Part shown: positions 53,721 to 63,926 of the stretch, in pieces
Numbering within the stretch: the first letter of the stretch is position 1
Layout of the letters: each line of letters opens with the position of its first letter
Assembly: GCA_018806915.1 (NCBI GenBank)
Contig: JAGKQI010000024.1
Location: forward strand, 1 to 64,000
Source of the DNA: Phytophthora colocasiae
Taxonomy: Eukaryota; Oomycota; Peronosporomycetes; Peronosporales; Peronosporaceae
Direction: 5' to 3'
Length of the DNA: 64,000 nt
Translations under genes and position numbers: made by a program
Notes under the pieces: generated by a model
Databases searched by the model: none
Told to the model about the DNA's origin: nothing
The model's input: the letters and a program-made list of their open reading frames with translations, nothing else

Positions 53721-54320
53721 GTCCTCACGACGCCAACGCAGTTGGCGTCGACCATCTCCCGCGTAGTCAGGTTGACGCGATAACGCGTCGGCCACTACAT
53801 TGAGTCTTCCGGGTTTGTACTCTACCCGGAAGTTGTACTCCGCGAAGAAGGACAACCATCTCGCCATACTTTGCGAGATGTGTGGCGACAATCGCCGTAC
53901 GCAATGATGCGTGGTCTGTATAGACCACGAACGGTCTACTCCCAAGTAGATACACTCCGGAACTTTGCGAGTGCATACTTCATGGCAAGGAGCTCCTTGT
54001 CGCGTACGGGATAGTTACGCTCAACTGGCTTCAGCTGACGCGATTGATAGTAGACTACACGATCACGCCCTTCGTGATCGTGTTGCATCAATGCACATCC
54101 GATTGCAAAGTCGGATGCATCGCACTACGTGGAATGGACGATCTTGGTCTGCCACGGCCAAGATCGGCGCCTCAGTCAAGCTCCTGCTTGACTGCACCGA
54201 ATGCCTCCTCGCACTCGGTCGTCCAAATCCACTCAGCTTCTTTCTTAGAAGCTGTGACAGCAGGCGAATCTTGCTCGCATAGTTCTCCACGTACTTGCAC
54301 AAGCACGTGGCAAGCCCAAG
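53721..54320 (-). pseudogene. B3 RNase H
   Basis: Pieces at 54302-54063 (CKYVENYASKIRLLSQLL), 53976-53767 and 53945-53499 (VYTDHASLRTAI-type start, then FFAEYNFRVEYKPGRLNVVA and DALSRQPDYAGD). At least three indels. Catalytic sites are recognisable when compared with B1. Confidence 0.7.
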
Positions 54321-55260
54321 GAACTGCCTCCAGTTCCTTCACATTGGATGGCGTGGGCCATTCATTGATCACTCTGACCTTCTCTGGGTCAGGGCGCACG
54401 CCGTCTTTCCCCACGAGACACCCCAGCACGGGTATCTCTGCTCGCCCCGAAGATACACTTCTTCAGGTTCGAATAGAGCTTATGTTTCCTCATAAGCTCT
54501 AGCAGCTTCGGAGATGCACCTTGTGCATCTCAATGTCCCTCTTCCGTTCACAGCCCGGCTGTGGACGAACACGTCGTCTGAAGTAGCTCGGTGCGAAGTC
54601 GGCGCACCGAGCGCAATAGATGTGCCACGCATCTATTGAACGTCGCAGGGGCGTTCTTAAGCCGCTGTGGCATGACGAGCCACTCCCAAAGCATACCGCT
54701 TGGAGTGCTTACCGCAGTGAGAGGATGTCCCTCTCACGCATGAGATCTGATAGAATCCATCACGCAGATCTAGAGCACTGAAGATAGTGCTCAAGGCCAT
54801 CGAATCGATGATGACATCTTTTCGCGGTATCGGCGTCTGCGCCGGTATCGTCGCATCGTTCAACTTGTTGTACGCATGAACGATGCGCCAGCCGCCCTGT
54901 GGTTTCTTAACACAGAACGTTGGGGCACTGTGCGGGGACTTTGACTCCCGCACTTGACCTGCAAGACGACGACTTTCAAAGAAGTCGTCGATCGCTTGCA
55001 CTTGTTCACGCGGCAGTGGCCACTGCCGTGTAACACAGTACTTCGTGCCCGGCACGAGATCAATCTCGTGCTGTACGCCCTTATCCTTCGGAAGCTCCGA
55101 AGGAATCTCGTCCGGGAGTACATCCTTGTACTCCCGCAGAACTTCGTAGTAGGGACTCGACCTCAACGAGTCCCAACTCTGCTCCTCGAAGCGCTGCTTC
55201 TTAGTCTTCGCACTGAGGGAGTCATCACCCTCAGTGATCCCATCGACGACGAGCTGCTTC
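54321..55260 (-). pseudogene. pol: B3 reverse transcriptase
   Basis: The N-terminal half is open within ORF 55733-54657: LPDEIPSELPKDKGVQHEID, QAIDDFFESRRLAGQVRESK, SAPTFCVKKPQGGWRIVHAY and FSALDLRDGFYQI. One-base losses at about 54743 and 54724 break it, and further indels follow around the YFDD box (about 54575) and LGCLVGKDGVRPDPEKV (54429 on). Confidence 0.78.
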
Positions 55261-56165
55261 AGCTCTTCGGCCTCGCGCTCCACTCTCTCGATATCCGAGA
55301 GAATGCAAATTTGTTCGATGCGTCCATCGTACAAGTCCCGCGCGAAGCGCTTCCAACTCATCGTTGGAAGTGCGGTCAACGCCGACGCACACGTCGGCGG
55401 ATTCTCCAACCGCATCCTCTGGTACTGTAACCCAGTACCAGTACGTGTCAAGACGTTCAACGTCTCGACACTCGGTGTCTGCACTGCAGATACACCCGTC
55501 TCAGTCCCGGACTGAGACTCGCGCAGCTCCCTGAGCTTGCGCCGCGAAGATCTACCATGGAGCCCGGCTCCAGGTGCTCCACGTCCAAGGCATCGCACCT
55601 TGGACGGGACGTTATCGCTATCGTCAGCGGATTCCTTCCGCTGACTCGCACTATCAAGCCCGACTTGAGTGCCGCTCATCGCGTGCAGCGCTGCTGCACG
55701 TGAGCACGTTGTTCGGGTGCTGGGCGTTTGCAACCGCCAGCACCTCCTGCCGCGCAGTCGGTTCCCTGAACCGCTGCGCCTCCATCCGCTCCCGGAGCGG
55801 ATGAAGCAACCGCATCGTCGACTCCCGGAGTCGACGTGCTCTCGCTAGCATCCTGCGCTAGCGAGTGTTCGCTTGTACACATATCATCCGTTCCCAGAGC
55901 GGATGTACGATCGCTAGTTCCCGGAACTAGCAGCGACTGTTCGCCTATACACGTCTCATCAGCTCCCGGAGCTGATGACCGATCGCTAGTTCCTGGAACT
56001 AGCAGCGAAGCGCCAGTGGCGTCAGCTCCCAGAGCTGACGCACGCCTTTCGGTTCCCCGAATATTATTTGATTCGTCAACTCCTAGAGTTGACGCGACGT
56101 ACCCTTGGAGGCTTGAACTACCTCCAAGGATACCGGTAATACCGGTATTTTACCTTCTCTCAGGT
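55261..56165 (-). pseudogene. B3 protease-RT linker, hairpin-rich
   Basis: Same order as B1 22000-22990. It includes SQRKESADDSDNVPSKVRCL and MSWKRFARDLYDGRIEQICI, and the run of inverted repeats with core TCNGGGA (complement) between about 55480 and 56090. No domain. About 30 small differences from B1 keep most of the hairpin arms paired. Confidence 0.6.
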
Positions 56166-56820
56166 GAATCGCATTCACCTGACCATCACTCATGTGACAA
56201 ACATCATTCAGATGTTTACGCGTCAGGTGATTCACATTCACCTGACCATCACTCATGTGACCGCGACCCTTCGGCTCAGATTTCTGAGTCGACACACATT
56301 TTCTCCCAACGACTCCCTGAGTCGCTGGCGGTCGCCGGCGGTCGCCGGCGGCGATCGGAGGCAGACGCGGCCGCGGCTGCCTCAACTGGGGATCCAAAGG
56401 CACCGGCCGGTGCATGTGCAGCACTGACAGGCCATCGCTCTCTGTCGCGCATGTGTTGTTGAAGCGTACGAGCGTACGCTTCTCCCAGTTGATCTGGGTC
56501 ATGCCGTGCAAGCCACGGCATGCTACTAATCATAAGTCGAACTTATCGTCTAGATCCAAGACGATAAGATCTTCTACAAACATCCTTCGTTTGTAAGAGA
56601 AGCGCACACGGACTACGCGCTTCTCAGTCCTCACGGTGGCACCTGTTGCCAACCGCACCTCCAACACGCCGCGAGGTGTGTCGGCCCCTTCGAAGTCAAA
56701 CCTTCGAAGACTTCCCTGTCGAACAAAGTTGTTCGACGCGCCCGAGTCCACTAGGGCACGAAGAGGATTCGCTCTCTTCGACATCACGTTCAGGATGACA
56801 AGGTTTTGGCTTGTCATCTT
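56166..56820 (-). pseudogene. B3 protease
   Basis: ORF 56817-56530: NVMSKRANPLRALVDSGASN, NFVRQGSLRRFDFEGADTPR, LEVRLATGATVRTEKRVVRV and FVEDLIVLDLDDKFDL. DSG is intact. A stop just after removes LGMPWL, which is read in the neighbouring frame (SMPWLARHD, about 56525). An extra 50 bases relative to B1 follow (LGEAYARTLQQHMRDRERW, 56490-56430), so B1 is slightly deleted here. Confidence 0.75.
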
Positions 56821-57909
56821 GCAGCTTACAGCGAGAAACCTTCTCGCTGGGGGCAGCAGTCCTCATCGTCGCGTGTCCAAGCTCGACACGCGAGACTGCA
56901 TCACCAGTAGGACGCCCCGCGCCTACTGGTCGCCAACGGTTTTTGAACGCCCGCCCGCTGTGCACTCGCGTGCATAGTGACCGATGTTACTACACTTGTA
57001 ACATCGAACCTTGCCATATCTACGCTGCTGTTGACCAGCAGTCGTAGCACTCGAAGGTCCATAGGTTCCGGACCTCCCGTCTTCACAACAGGACGCGCCG
57101 GCTTCGGCGCCGTTCGCATGAGTTTAGCTTGACGCCGGCTAAACTCCTCTTGCATTGCAAGGCTGATCGCCTCCTCGAGGTATTCCGGATACTCTCCGGA
57201 AGAGATATGTTTTGACGGGACCATCTCGTAGTCCTTCATGAACGTGACGACCTTGGTCGCCTCGTCGATCAGGTTGGCCACTATGTTCGATACCAAGTAT
57301 CGAGCACGCTGGGCAAAGGTGTGAACATCATCCTTGCCCTGTTGCAGATCGAGAAACTCTGCTCTCGATCTGAACTCGTTCTTCGGAGGCTCAAACGCAA
57401 GCTTGAGTTCCTCCTTGAACACCTCTCGTACGTGCTGGAAGCACGTAGGATCCGAAGTCGGCGCCCATAGGTCCAACTCCTCGCACGTCCGCCAAGACAT
57501 GACATGGCGAACGCGACCTTCGACATCGGATCGACGATACGTCGAGCCGCAACGGCTGTGTCGAGTTCGACAAGCCACCGAAGGAGTGGTCTCGTCCTCC
57601 TTCCCCGTGTAGAGTACTCACGTGGAGTTTCAACGACTCCACGCGTGGCTTAGGGGAAGCCACCGAGGCAGCAACATCTCGTTGCTCCTTAACAATGTAC
57701 CCCAGAGCAACACCGTGTTGCTCTGTCGGCGATAGCGTACGAAGCATCGTAGCTACCGCTGCCTCTCCAATGACTCGCGAGAGTCTTTGGAAAGCCTCCA
57801 CTCTGGATCAGACAGGTGGGCGCAGTCCGTGCGCGTCACGGACATTTGAAGTCCCAGCGGATCCCTCATCCATTGGGGAGTTCTCTACCCCGCGTTCGTA
57901 TGACTCCAT
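56821..57909 (-). pseudogene. gag: B3 gag, full length but frameshifted
   Basis: ATG at 57909 (MESYERGVENSPM). A 2-base loss near 57850 moves to the frame EAFQRLSRVIGEAAVATMLR (57801). The capsid part reads HVMSWRTCEELDLWAPTSD and FKEELKLAFEPPKNEFRSRA, then EFLDLQQGKDDVHTFAQRAR (57500-57290), a retrotransposon-gag domain. Then come YPEYLEEAISLAMQEEFSRR and the zinc knuckle region at about 57010-56965 (CYKCSNIGHYAREC-type). It shows what B1 has lost. Confidence 0.75.
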
Positions 57910-57938
57910 ACGAACGAACAGCAGTCGGTCGTGGGACG

Positions 57939-57956
57939 GACTACAAAGTGCTACCA
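57939..57956 (-). promoter_or_regulatory. B3 primer-binding site
   Basis: The complement of 57939-57956 is TGGTAGCACTTTGTAGTC, identical to the B1 site and two bases from the LTR. Confidence 0.65.
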
Positions 57957-57958
57957 GG

Positions 57959-58419
57959 TGTAATGGGTCTACCTAGACCTATTAGATGGCGTACACGTGC
58001 GCTTACGTGTATGAGGAAGCGTGCAATTAGAATAAACTTAATTTAGGTATACTTATTTAAAATAAGTATAATTAAATCAAATATAACTAAATTAAACTGC
58101 AAAATACCGTAAAATGAGAACTGTTATTGAATTTGGCATAAGCCAATTATGGACCTCCTAAAACTGTTTGTTATCTATTTCTAAAGGGTCTGCCAACGTG
58201 TGGTTGGCAGAAACTCTGCTCAGTGATTGGTAGAAATCCGTTACTTTCTACCAATAATATGCACAAATGCACACGAACCATCCAATAATGTGGTTCGCCC
58301 ATGTATCCATTGGTGTGTACAACACACCAAGGTCTGAGGCCCATGTCCAACCTCTAACAGTTATCCTAACTGTTAGAGTTACAAGTGGTACAACCACTTG
58401 TACGTGTAACCCCGTTACA
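57959..58419 (-). repeat. B3 5' LTR
   Basis: 461 bp. It contains a 1-base expansion in the central AT palindrome (58047-58068) and a few substitutions relative to the other LTRs. Followed by target duplication CGAGG. Confidence 0.92.
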
Positions 58420-58424
58420 CGAGG

Positions 58425-59638
58425 CAACTGCAGCTCGGCCTGATGTAGGCCGGCCAGTGTTTGCTATCCCCAAGTCGTCGGGATCTTATTCCCAAGGGTC
58501 TGGATCCTGGGTTGCGACCGACTCCATGTCCACATCGGACGTTCCCCGGACCGGGTTCCTTGAGATCAATTGACTTTGTTCCTTCAGATACCGATCCATC
58601 GCCATCAGGAAGTATTGGTCCAGCTTCCCGTCGGATCCGGGAGGCTTGGCCGTTGAAGTAACATGATTAGTTATTGCCTGTCGGCTCCTCACTTGGTCAA
58701 GCACCTTTGGCTCCAGTTTCACCTCCGTGGATCGCTGGTCCTGTTTCTTGACTCGTGACTTCAGGAACTTAGCTCCGGAGGGGCCCAGCGACATGCGTGG
58801 TGGGCCTCTGGGGCTATCGGAGTCCGGTTCCGATGTAGCTGACGCATAGTGCGACGATCCGGTCTGGTAGACTAGCTCCGGCGTTCGTGATCGTTCGCCG
58901 ACTAGGGTCTTGAGGGCATCGAATAGGTCTTGAGTCGCAGTCTGAATGGTTCGGAGTTCCATGTCGAATAAAGAGTTCGGATCGAACTCTCCCGCCACCA
59001 AACCCGCTTCTTGGAGTAGGTCTAGCAAGACCTTCACCGCCTTCAAGCGGTCGGTAGTGGTCAGGGGTCTCGACACTGGACCGGATAGCTCTCCGATCTG
59101 GCGAGCCTGTATGATCATCAGGACGGGATCCTAAAGCAGGATCTCACTTAGCACTTTTCCGGTAATAAGCCATCTCGATTGCATCGTTGGTGATCATTGA
59201 CCTTGGCTTAACAGCGTCTTCGGATCCTGAATCTGGGGCTTTCAGTTTCGCTCGGGTGTTCTTGATCTTCTTCTTCTTCGTCGATCTTGAAGCAGCCATG
59301 GACTTGGTGAGCGGATTAGGTTTCGGTTTCGCCGATTCCTTATCGCTCGTTTGCGGATCTCGATTCTCATCGAGATCCGTGGTGGCCCCCGAAGGGGCGT
59401 TGGGAGGAATTCGAGGTTTTTCTTCGAGGTCTAGATCGTGATCCAGGTCTGCCTCATGTCTGTCAGTAGAGATCCTCCCGGAACTCTGCTGATCTGTGGA
59501 ACTCTCTGTATTCAGCGGTGCATCCGTCGATCCAACACTCGTAGGCACTTCATCCCCTTGTTCTTCCTTTACCTTGACATCTTCTTGGGACTCACGGTGA
59601 TATCCGAAGTCACCAGAAGATCCGGGCACGCGCACCAT
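58425..59638 (-). pseudogene. gag: E gag, N-terminal part
   Basis: ORF 59704-59144 begins inside the LTR. The likely start is the ATG at 59638 formed with the primer site (MVRVPGSSGDFGYHRESQED). It is rich in Asp/Glu and Lys/Pro, with STKKKKIKNTRAKLKAPDS. ORF 59118-58486 continues: TTDRLKAVKVLLDLLQEAGL, FDALKTLVGERSRTP, KLDQYFLMAMDRYLKEQSQL and MESVATQDPDPWE. The end at 58425 (GRAAVAS) joins 44798 in frame. One indel at about 59130 separates the two pieces. Confidence 0.78.
59621..59638 (-). promoter_or_regulatory. E primer-binding site
   Basis: The complement reads TGGTGCGCGTGCCCGGAT and then diverges from the tRNA (CTTCTGG). That is the 18-base length expected when copying stops at the modified base of the tRNA. 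The Gag ATG overlaps it by two bases. Confidence 0.75.
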
Positions 59639-61278
59639 TGTGGTGGAGCGGATCTGCCAAAATCTCGTTGAGGCCGATCGCGATCGCCACTTGCGCCCAG
59701 ACACCGACTAACGGAGGGGGTCCCCCGATGATCCGTGATCTTGCTGCGTGTAGTGTTCACCTTGTGTACCCGTCGGTAGGCGGGTTACACTCTTCCAGGT
59801 GACTTCTGAAGATGTCTTGGGACGAGAAGAATGTCTTGGGTGACGTAGGGGGTGTGAGATAGCGTGGGAATACTTCACTCTACCTCGGAGGGGTTGATCC
59901 GGGTCACAGGCGAGTTCTCGAGCCTTGATCCGGTCGCCTGGTCTTCGATTCAGGTCTTCCAAAGGTCAAATGCTGGGGATCTGATCCCTTCCTTTACGAT
60001 GCTTGCCGCTTCCTATAGCGGGGGTCTTGATGGATCGTCCAGCCAAGCAGACAATTCCCTCCGATCCGTAATAAGCACTTAAAGGATAGATCACTAGATA
60101 GGGTAAAACTGGCCAATATATTATCCAGTTATAACCTCTATACTAGATCTCGTCTCCTTACCTTCTTGATGCTGGTGGGCCAATGTAATTCCCGGTTCCA
60201 GTCTTGGGCAAAGCCACTTGTGAGGTCCAGAGCAAATTTGATTCTGTTTATGGTTATTCCTACGTCTACTAGTCCCATCCGCAGCTGCTATCCTACGATC
60301 ATCTGACATCCGGCTACACAGCTGCTCTTCCGATCTTCGATCTCGATCTCGCCTAACCCTTGATCTCGATCACCGATCTCGATCAGCAGTCTTGATCAGC
60401 CGCCATGAACAGTAGTCTTGACAGTAGCCTTCATCAGCCAGCTTGAACAATGATCTTGATCAGCAATCTTCTCACTTGATCTCGTATCCCCGCGTCACCG
60501 ATATTCAAGATCGTGATCTTCCTGAATTTGAACATCGCTCCCCCGTGCGACCGATGCTGCCACCATTGTTCGAACCAGAAATCTCCTCTTGGGATGACCT
60601 CTGCATGACTGCTTCCTTGGGTACTGAATCTCCTTCGGCTTAGCACGGTGTGGATATTGGCCCTCTCAGCGGCACCTTATGGTCAGGTCGTCGTCGATCC
60701 GCAATAAATCGCGCCGGCCCCGATCCGCCACTGCCTTGATTTCCTTCTCACACGATCTCAGGCGAGGCGTCCTCTTCTCCCTCGGTGCTGAGCCACTACG
60801 TGGGACCGTACGGCGGGGTCCTCTGAAAGCTTAGTCTCACTCGACTACGTCGTCATCCTTCATCCACCTGCCCGCTGGAGAGATCAAGACGATTATCAAC
60901 CTGGATCCATTCGTCAGCTTTCGTTCGCGCAATCTGGGGTCATCAATCGACATCTCGCTTCGCCAGAGACCCCTGTCGCTTGATCCGACTCTCTCTGGGC
61001 CCGACGTTGCCTTTCTCGGATTTCTTATTCGCGCCTCACCACATCTCCTTACTCTTCCACCCGGTAGAACTCCGATCACCAACGAACACCGCTCCACGTC
61101 CCTCTCATGACCTTCCGCAGGTGTCTCCGTTGCCTGTTCCCGGGCGAGACCCATCATACCTTCGTCTGATTCGACTCAGATCTGGGTATCACAGGTCCCC
61201 CTGTCGCTTGTTCCGGCTCTCTTCTGCTTCGTGGCTGGCACTGCCTTTCCGGGAAATATTCTCTTTCGCTCTACCACA
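59639..61278 (-). repeat. E right (5') LTR plus tail of a second LTR subtype
   Basis: 59639-61043 is a complete A1-type LTR, ending CGCGCCTCACCACA. Directly after it, 61044-61278 matches 18701-18945, the last 235-245 bases of the variant LTR, ending CTCTACCACA. So two LTR ends sit in a row. Either an A1-type element inserted into a variant LTR, or two elements recombined. The LTR lacks the MITE present at 17706. Confidence 0.75.
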
Positions 61279-61772
61279 ATGTCATCGAACCTGGGCGTTG
61301 TGATGTTCAAGAAGCTCCTGATGTAAACGAGACACGCATCGACGAGGAACTAGAACGATGGGAATCCTCGGCCACCACCATTCAGACAAACGGCAAGCGG
61401 CCTGATACCATAGTAGAGTATTGGAAGCGGCAATCGGATAGTGGCGCGTACGAATTTCTTCCTCTTGTGGCTCGTATTCTTTTCACGATCCCAGCATCGT
61501 CTGCTCAAATTGACAGAGACTTCGGCACGGCAGGACAACTTGTTAGACCACAACGTGGGTCAATCGCTCCACATAATGTGGATATGTCAACTTTTCTTGG
61601 AGTACGTGGATATTACGCAGTGTCCGAAGGTACCCAAGAGGGAGATCGATAAGCACATTCCATCTAACGTCAAGGTGGGTCTGGATGATGGAGATATGGA
61701 AGGATGTGAGCTCATTGCTGGCTATTTTCCGATTATAGCGACGACGACGACGACGTTGAACTCGATTCTTAG
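61279..61772 (+). pseudogene. hAT transposase, copy 2, C-terminal end
   Basis: After the LTR edge a frame reads NETRIDEELERWES, then EYWKRQSDSGAYEFLPLVAR, ILFTIPASSAQIDRDFGTAG, RPQRGSIAPHNVDMSTFL. One frame over is EYVDITQCPKVPKREIDKHI, then an acidic end with an Asp run and stop at 61770. This is the hAT dimerisation domain, related to 13260-13740 but clearly diverged. The N-terminal two thirds is missing; the family A LTR sits at the break. Confidence 0.75.
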
Positions 61773-61834
61773 GCGGGTAGGAGTCAACAATATCATTTCT
61801 TACAATCAAATGCATTATCTTTTATGCCGACAGT

Positions 61835-63213
61835 TTACTTGCCAACTTGCTTCAGTAGCATTTCTGCCAACTTCAGGGCTTCTTCGGCTCTGTTCTTCTT
61901 CAATTTCTTTCGCTTGTCGCTCCTGAGCTTCACAGCTAGCTCGATCTTCTCTTTTGCTGTAGGCACTGGTTTCTTTTTATGTTGATTGCGCTCTACAGCT
62001 TGAGATTTCACTCGATAAGGGTTCTTGGCTTCACTAACCAGAGCCTGAGATCGGGCAATAGCTCTTGCAGCAATTATGGCTTGTTCCGACCTGGACACAG
62101 CACGTAAAATCGTCCTGTTTTACCTGTATGAAAGGTGTTGGTGCGGGTTTCACTGTGCCAAGCAATTTCTCCAATCTCTGCACGATACTTGAAGGAATTG
62201 CATCGCCTTCCTGCTTTGGGATCGTGATTTTAGCACAATGTAAGTCTTTGCCAGACAGTGCCTTTAAGGCACAGTCTCCGGAGCCATTATTGGCAACGTC
62301 AACTGCAACTCGAACGCTCGGAGCAGCTGATGGAATTTGCTGAAGTGATTCCTATCCATATTTGTATCACGGTAGACTTTTCCTCTGAGTCAGCTTTCGA
62401 TGCCAGTCGAACGTCTCCCATGTACCGAACACTATCGGCAACAACGGATTCCTACAATTTTTTCATGTTCTGCAGAAGCGACTTCTTGATTTCATGATGA
62501 GCTGCGTTTTCTTCGGCATGATGTAGACGTACAATTGATTTTGCCTTGCGCTCAGCGGTGCGTTTCGCTAGATCCAGAACACGAGAGAGGATTTCATCTT
62601 GAAAATTAGCCATTTTCTGCTGCATTACCTTTAATATTTCTCTGCTCTGTGTGGCAACGGCTAGTTGTATTTGAGCGCTTACTTGGTCCATATATGCAGA
62701 GAGGATTTCACGGATATGTAGCTCGATGTTCTCATGAAGCTGTGCTTGTACATGCTTGAGCCCTTCCGCCATCCGAATGTCGCTAATTTGCGTCTGCTGT
62801 ACAGCATGAGCTTCTGCCGCAGCCCGGACTTCACATTGGACTGCGCTGTTTGCTGCTGATATCGCCGACTGCAACTGTGAATTTACGTGGAGCTCTAGTG
62901 CCACCGGATCAACCTGCGTTGAGCGAACCATTTGGGCCAAAACTTCAGTTCTCGCTTCCTCTTCCGCTCTAGCCTCTTGCACGCGAGCTTCCGTATAAAG
63001 TTGCTGTTGCTGGAAGTTAACCTGCTGGTTGAAGTGCATCTGTAGCTGGTTGTTGGCGAGGTCTTGAGCTTGAGCTAAGACGTGTGCTATAGCTCTGCCA
63101 AGTTTACACTTGGTGACCGTAGTAGTTGAGTCGTCATCGTAGACAACAAGATCATTGTGCTTCTCAGATGCCATTGCTGATGTAGAATCCCGAGGGGTAT
63201 TGCGACGCTTCAA
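61835..63213 (-). pseudogene. Coiled-coil gene convergent with hAT, copy 2
   Basis: The main ORF is 63213-62452, 253 codons: an N-terminal acidic part (HNDLVVYDDDSTTTVTKCKL), then a long Gln/Ala/Glu coiled coil (FQQQQLYTEARVQEARAEEE), ending EIKKSLLQNMKKL. A further piece, 62098-61835, reads SRSEQAIIAARAIARSQALV, then KEKIELAVKLRSDKRKKLKK and a stop. Between them (62100-62450) the frame is lost. It matches 16680-15198 block by block. The gene ends only about 60 bases from the hAT stop, tail to tail. No known domain. Confidence 0.6.
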
Positions 63214-63531
63214 AATCGCACGTAATTCAGTGTGTCGAGTGAGCTAAATCGAAGCGGTAGAACTTGATAATTTTCAGAAGCGGGATTATACCAGAATCTC
63301 CAAAAATCTCCAGAAATCTCCAGAATCTCTCTCCGATTAGATACGACTCGCTATTGCTAAGTACGGGATACTGAGATGAAAAATCTCGAGAGATCGATCT
63401 CATAAGGTTTTTAATCTTCTTTTTTTTGGGGGGGAGATAGGTCTCCACCTCGTCTCCGTCTAGGCGTGGTCTAAACGATCCACCTGTTCAGTTCATATCA
63501 CTCGAGTATTTTTGCAGCGGGGCTGCGTAGG
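63214..63531. other. Intergenic
   Basis: Holds short repeats of AGAATCTCCA / AGAAATCTCC (63291-63332) and a T8-G8 run at 63420-63436. No gene seen. Probably the right end of the hAT unit and the left flank of the next LTR element. Confidence 0.4.
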
Positions 63532-63926
63532 TGTGCACGGCACAGAGGAAGTTTTAGTTGACTCGTAGAGTCCTGCTTACAAGGCACTAGCCTTCGGTTC
63601 TATACAAGAACCAAGTAGTCCACTAAATACGGGACTCCCACAATCAGTGTCCCTATAATAAAGGAACTAACACTAATTATGTAAAATGCAAACTGCTTTT
63701 TATTGACTTTATTGCCCTAATCCTAAATGTAACGGATTTAGTATCTAACATAATAAATCCTAGTCAAAATGTAATGTGTGGCTCTGAGCTAACTGCCAAC
63801 AAATGGCTACATATGTGACGTGTGAGGAACACGATGTATCGTACACAGATATGTGACTTGTGTCTCCGGCCTATGTCTGCTATACTAATGTAGCCATGGC
63901 GCACAGCGCCGTGTAACCCCGTTACA
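63532..63926 (-). repeat. LTR of a third, B-like family
   Basis: The right edge GTGTAACCCCGTTACA (63911-63926) is the same as the edge of the family B LTR and is followed by ACCCTCCCCCACC, the complement of a polypurine tract. The rest does not match family B but is also full of inverted pairs, for example GGTTCTATACAAGAACC at 63596-63612. The left edge (TGTGCACGG at about 63532) is a guess. Confidence 0.45.

Larger units (their letters stand above)
44799..58419 (-). mobile_element. Tandem of two family B elements (B2, B3) sharing an LTR
   Basis: Three LTRs (44799-45258, 50118-50575, 57959-58419), all on -. The outer pair is flanked by the 5-base duplication CGAGG (44794-44798 and 58420-58424). 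Reading from the right: LTR, primer site, gag, protease, RT, RNase H, integrase, antisense gene, LTR (B3). Then RT to antisense gene and LTR (B2), which lacks primer site, gag, protease and part of the linker. The single outer duplication shows that the whole tandem behaves as one insertion. Confidence 0.9.
17207..61278 (-). mobile_element. Family A retrotransposon E, hybrid and twice interrupted
   Basis: On the - strand the order from the right is LTR (59639-61278), primer site, gag, protease, linker and RT (to about 40863). Then come aORF2 and aORF1 (on +) and the left LTR (17207-18945). It is split by B1 inside aORF1 and by the B2/B3 tandem inside gag; closing each gap restores the reading frame. 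RNase H, second RNase H, integrase and chromodomain are missing from their place and lie inverted at 36748-40558. The left and right LTRs are of different subtypes and the flanks do not match, so E is probably a recombinant of two related elements. Confidence 0.75.

Noticed and set aside
61441..61926. A 161-codon ORF on + after the family A LTR
   Set aside because: Only the middle (EYVDITQCPKVPK) is hAT coding; the beginning and the end are out of frame with copy 1.
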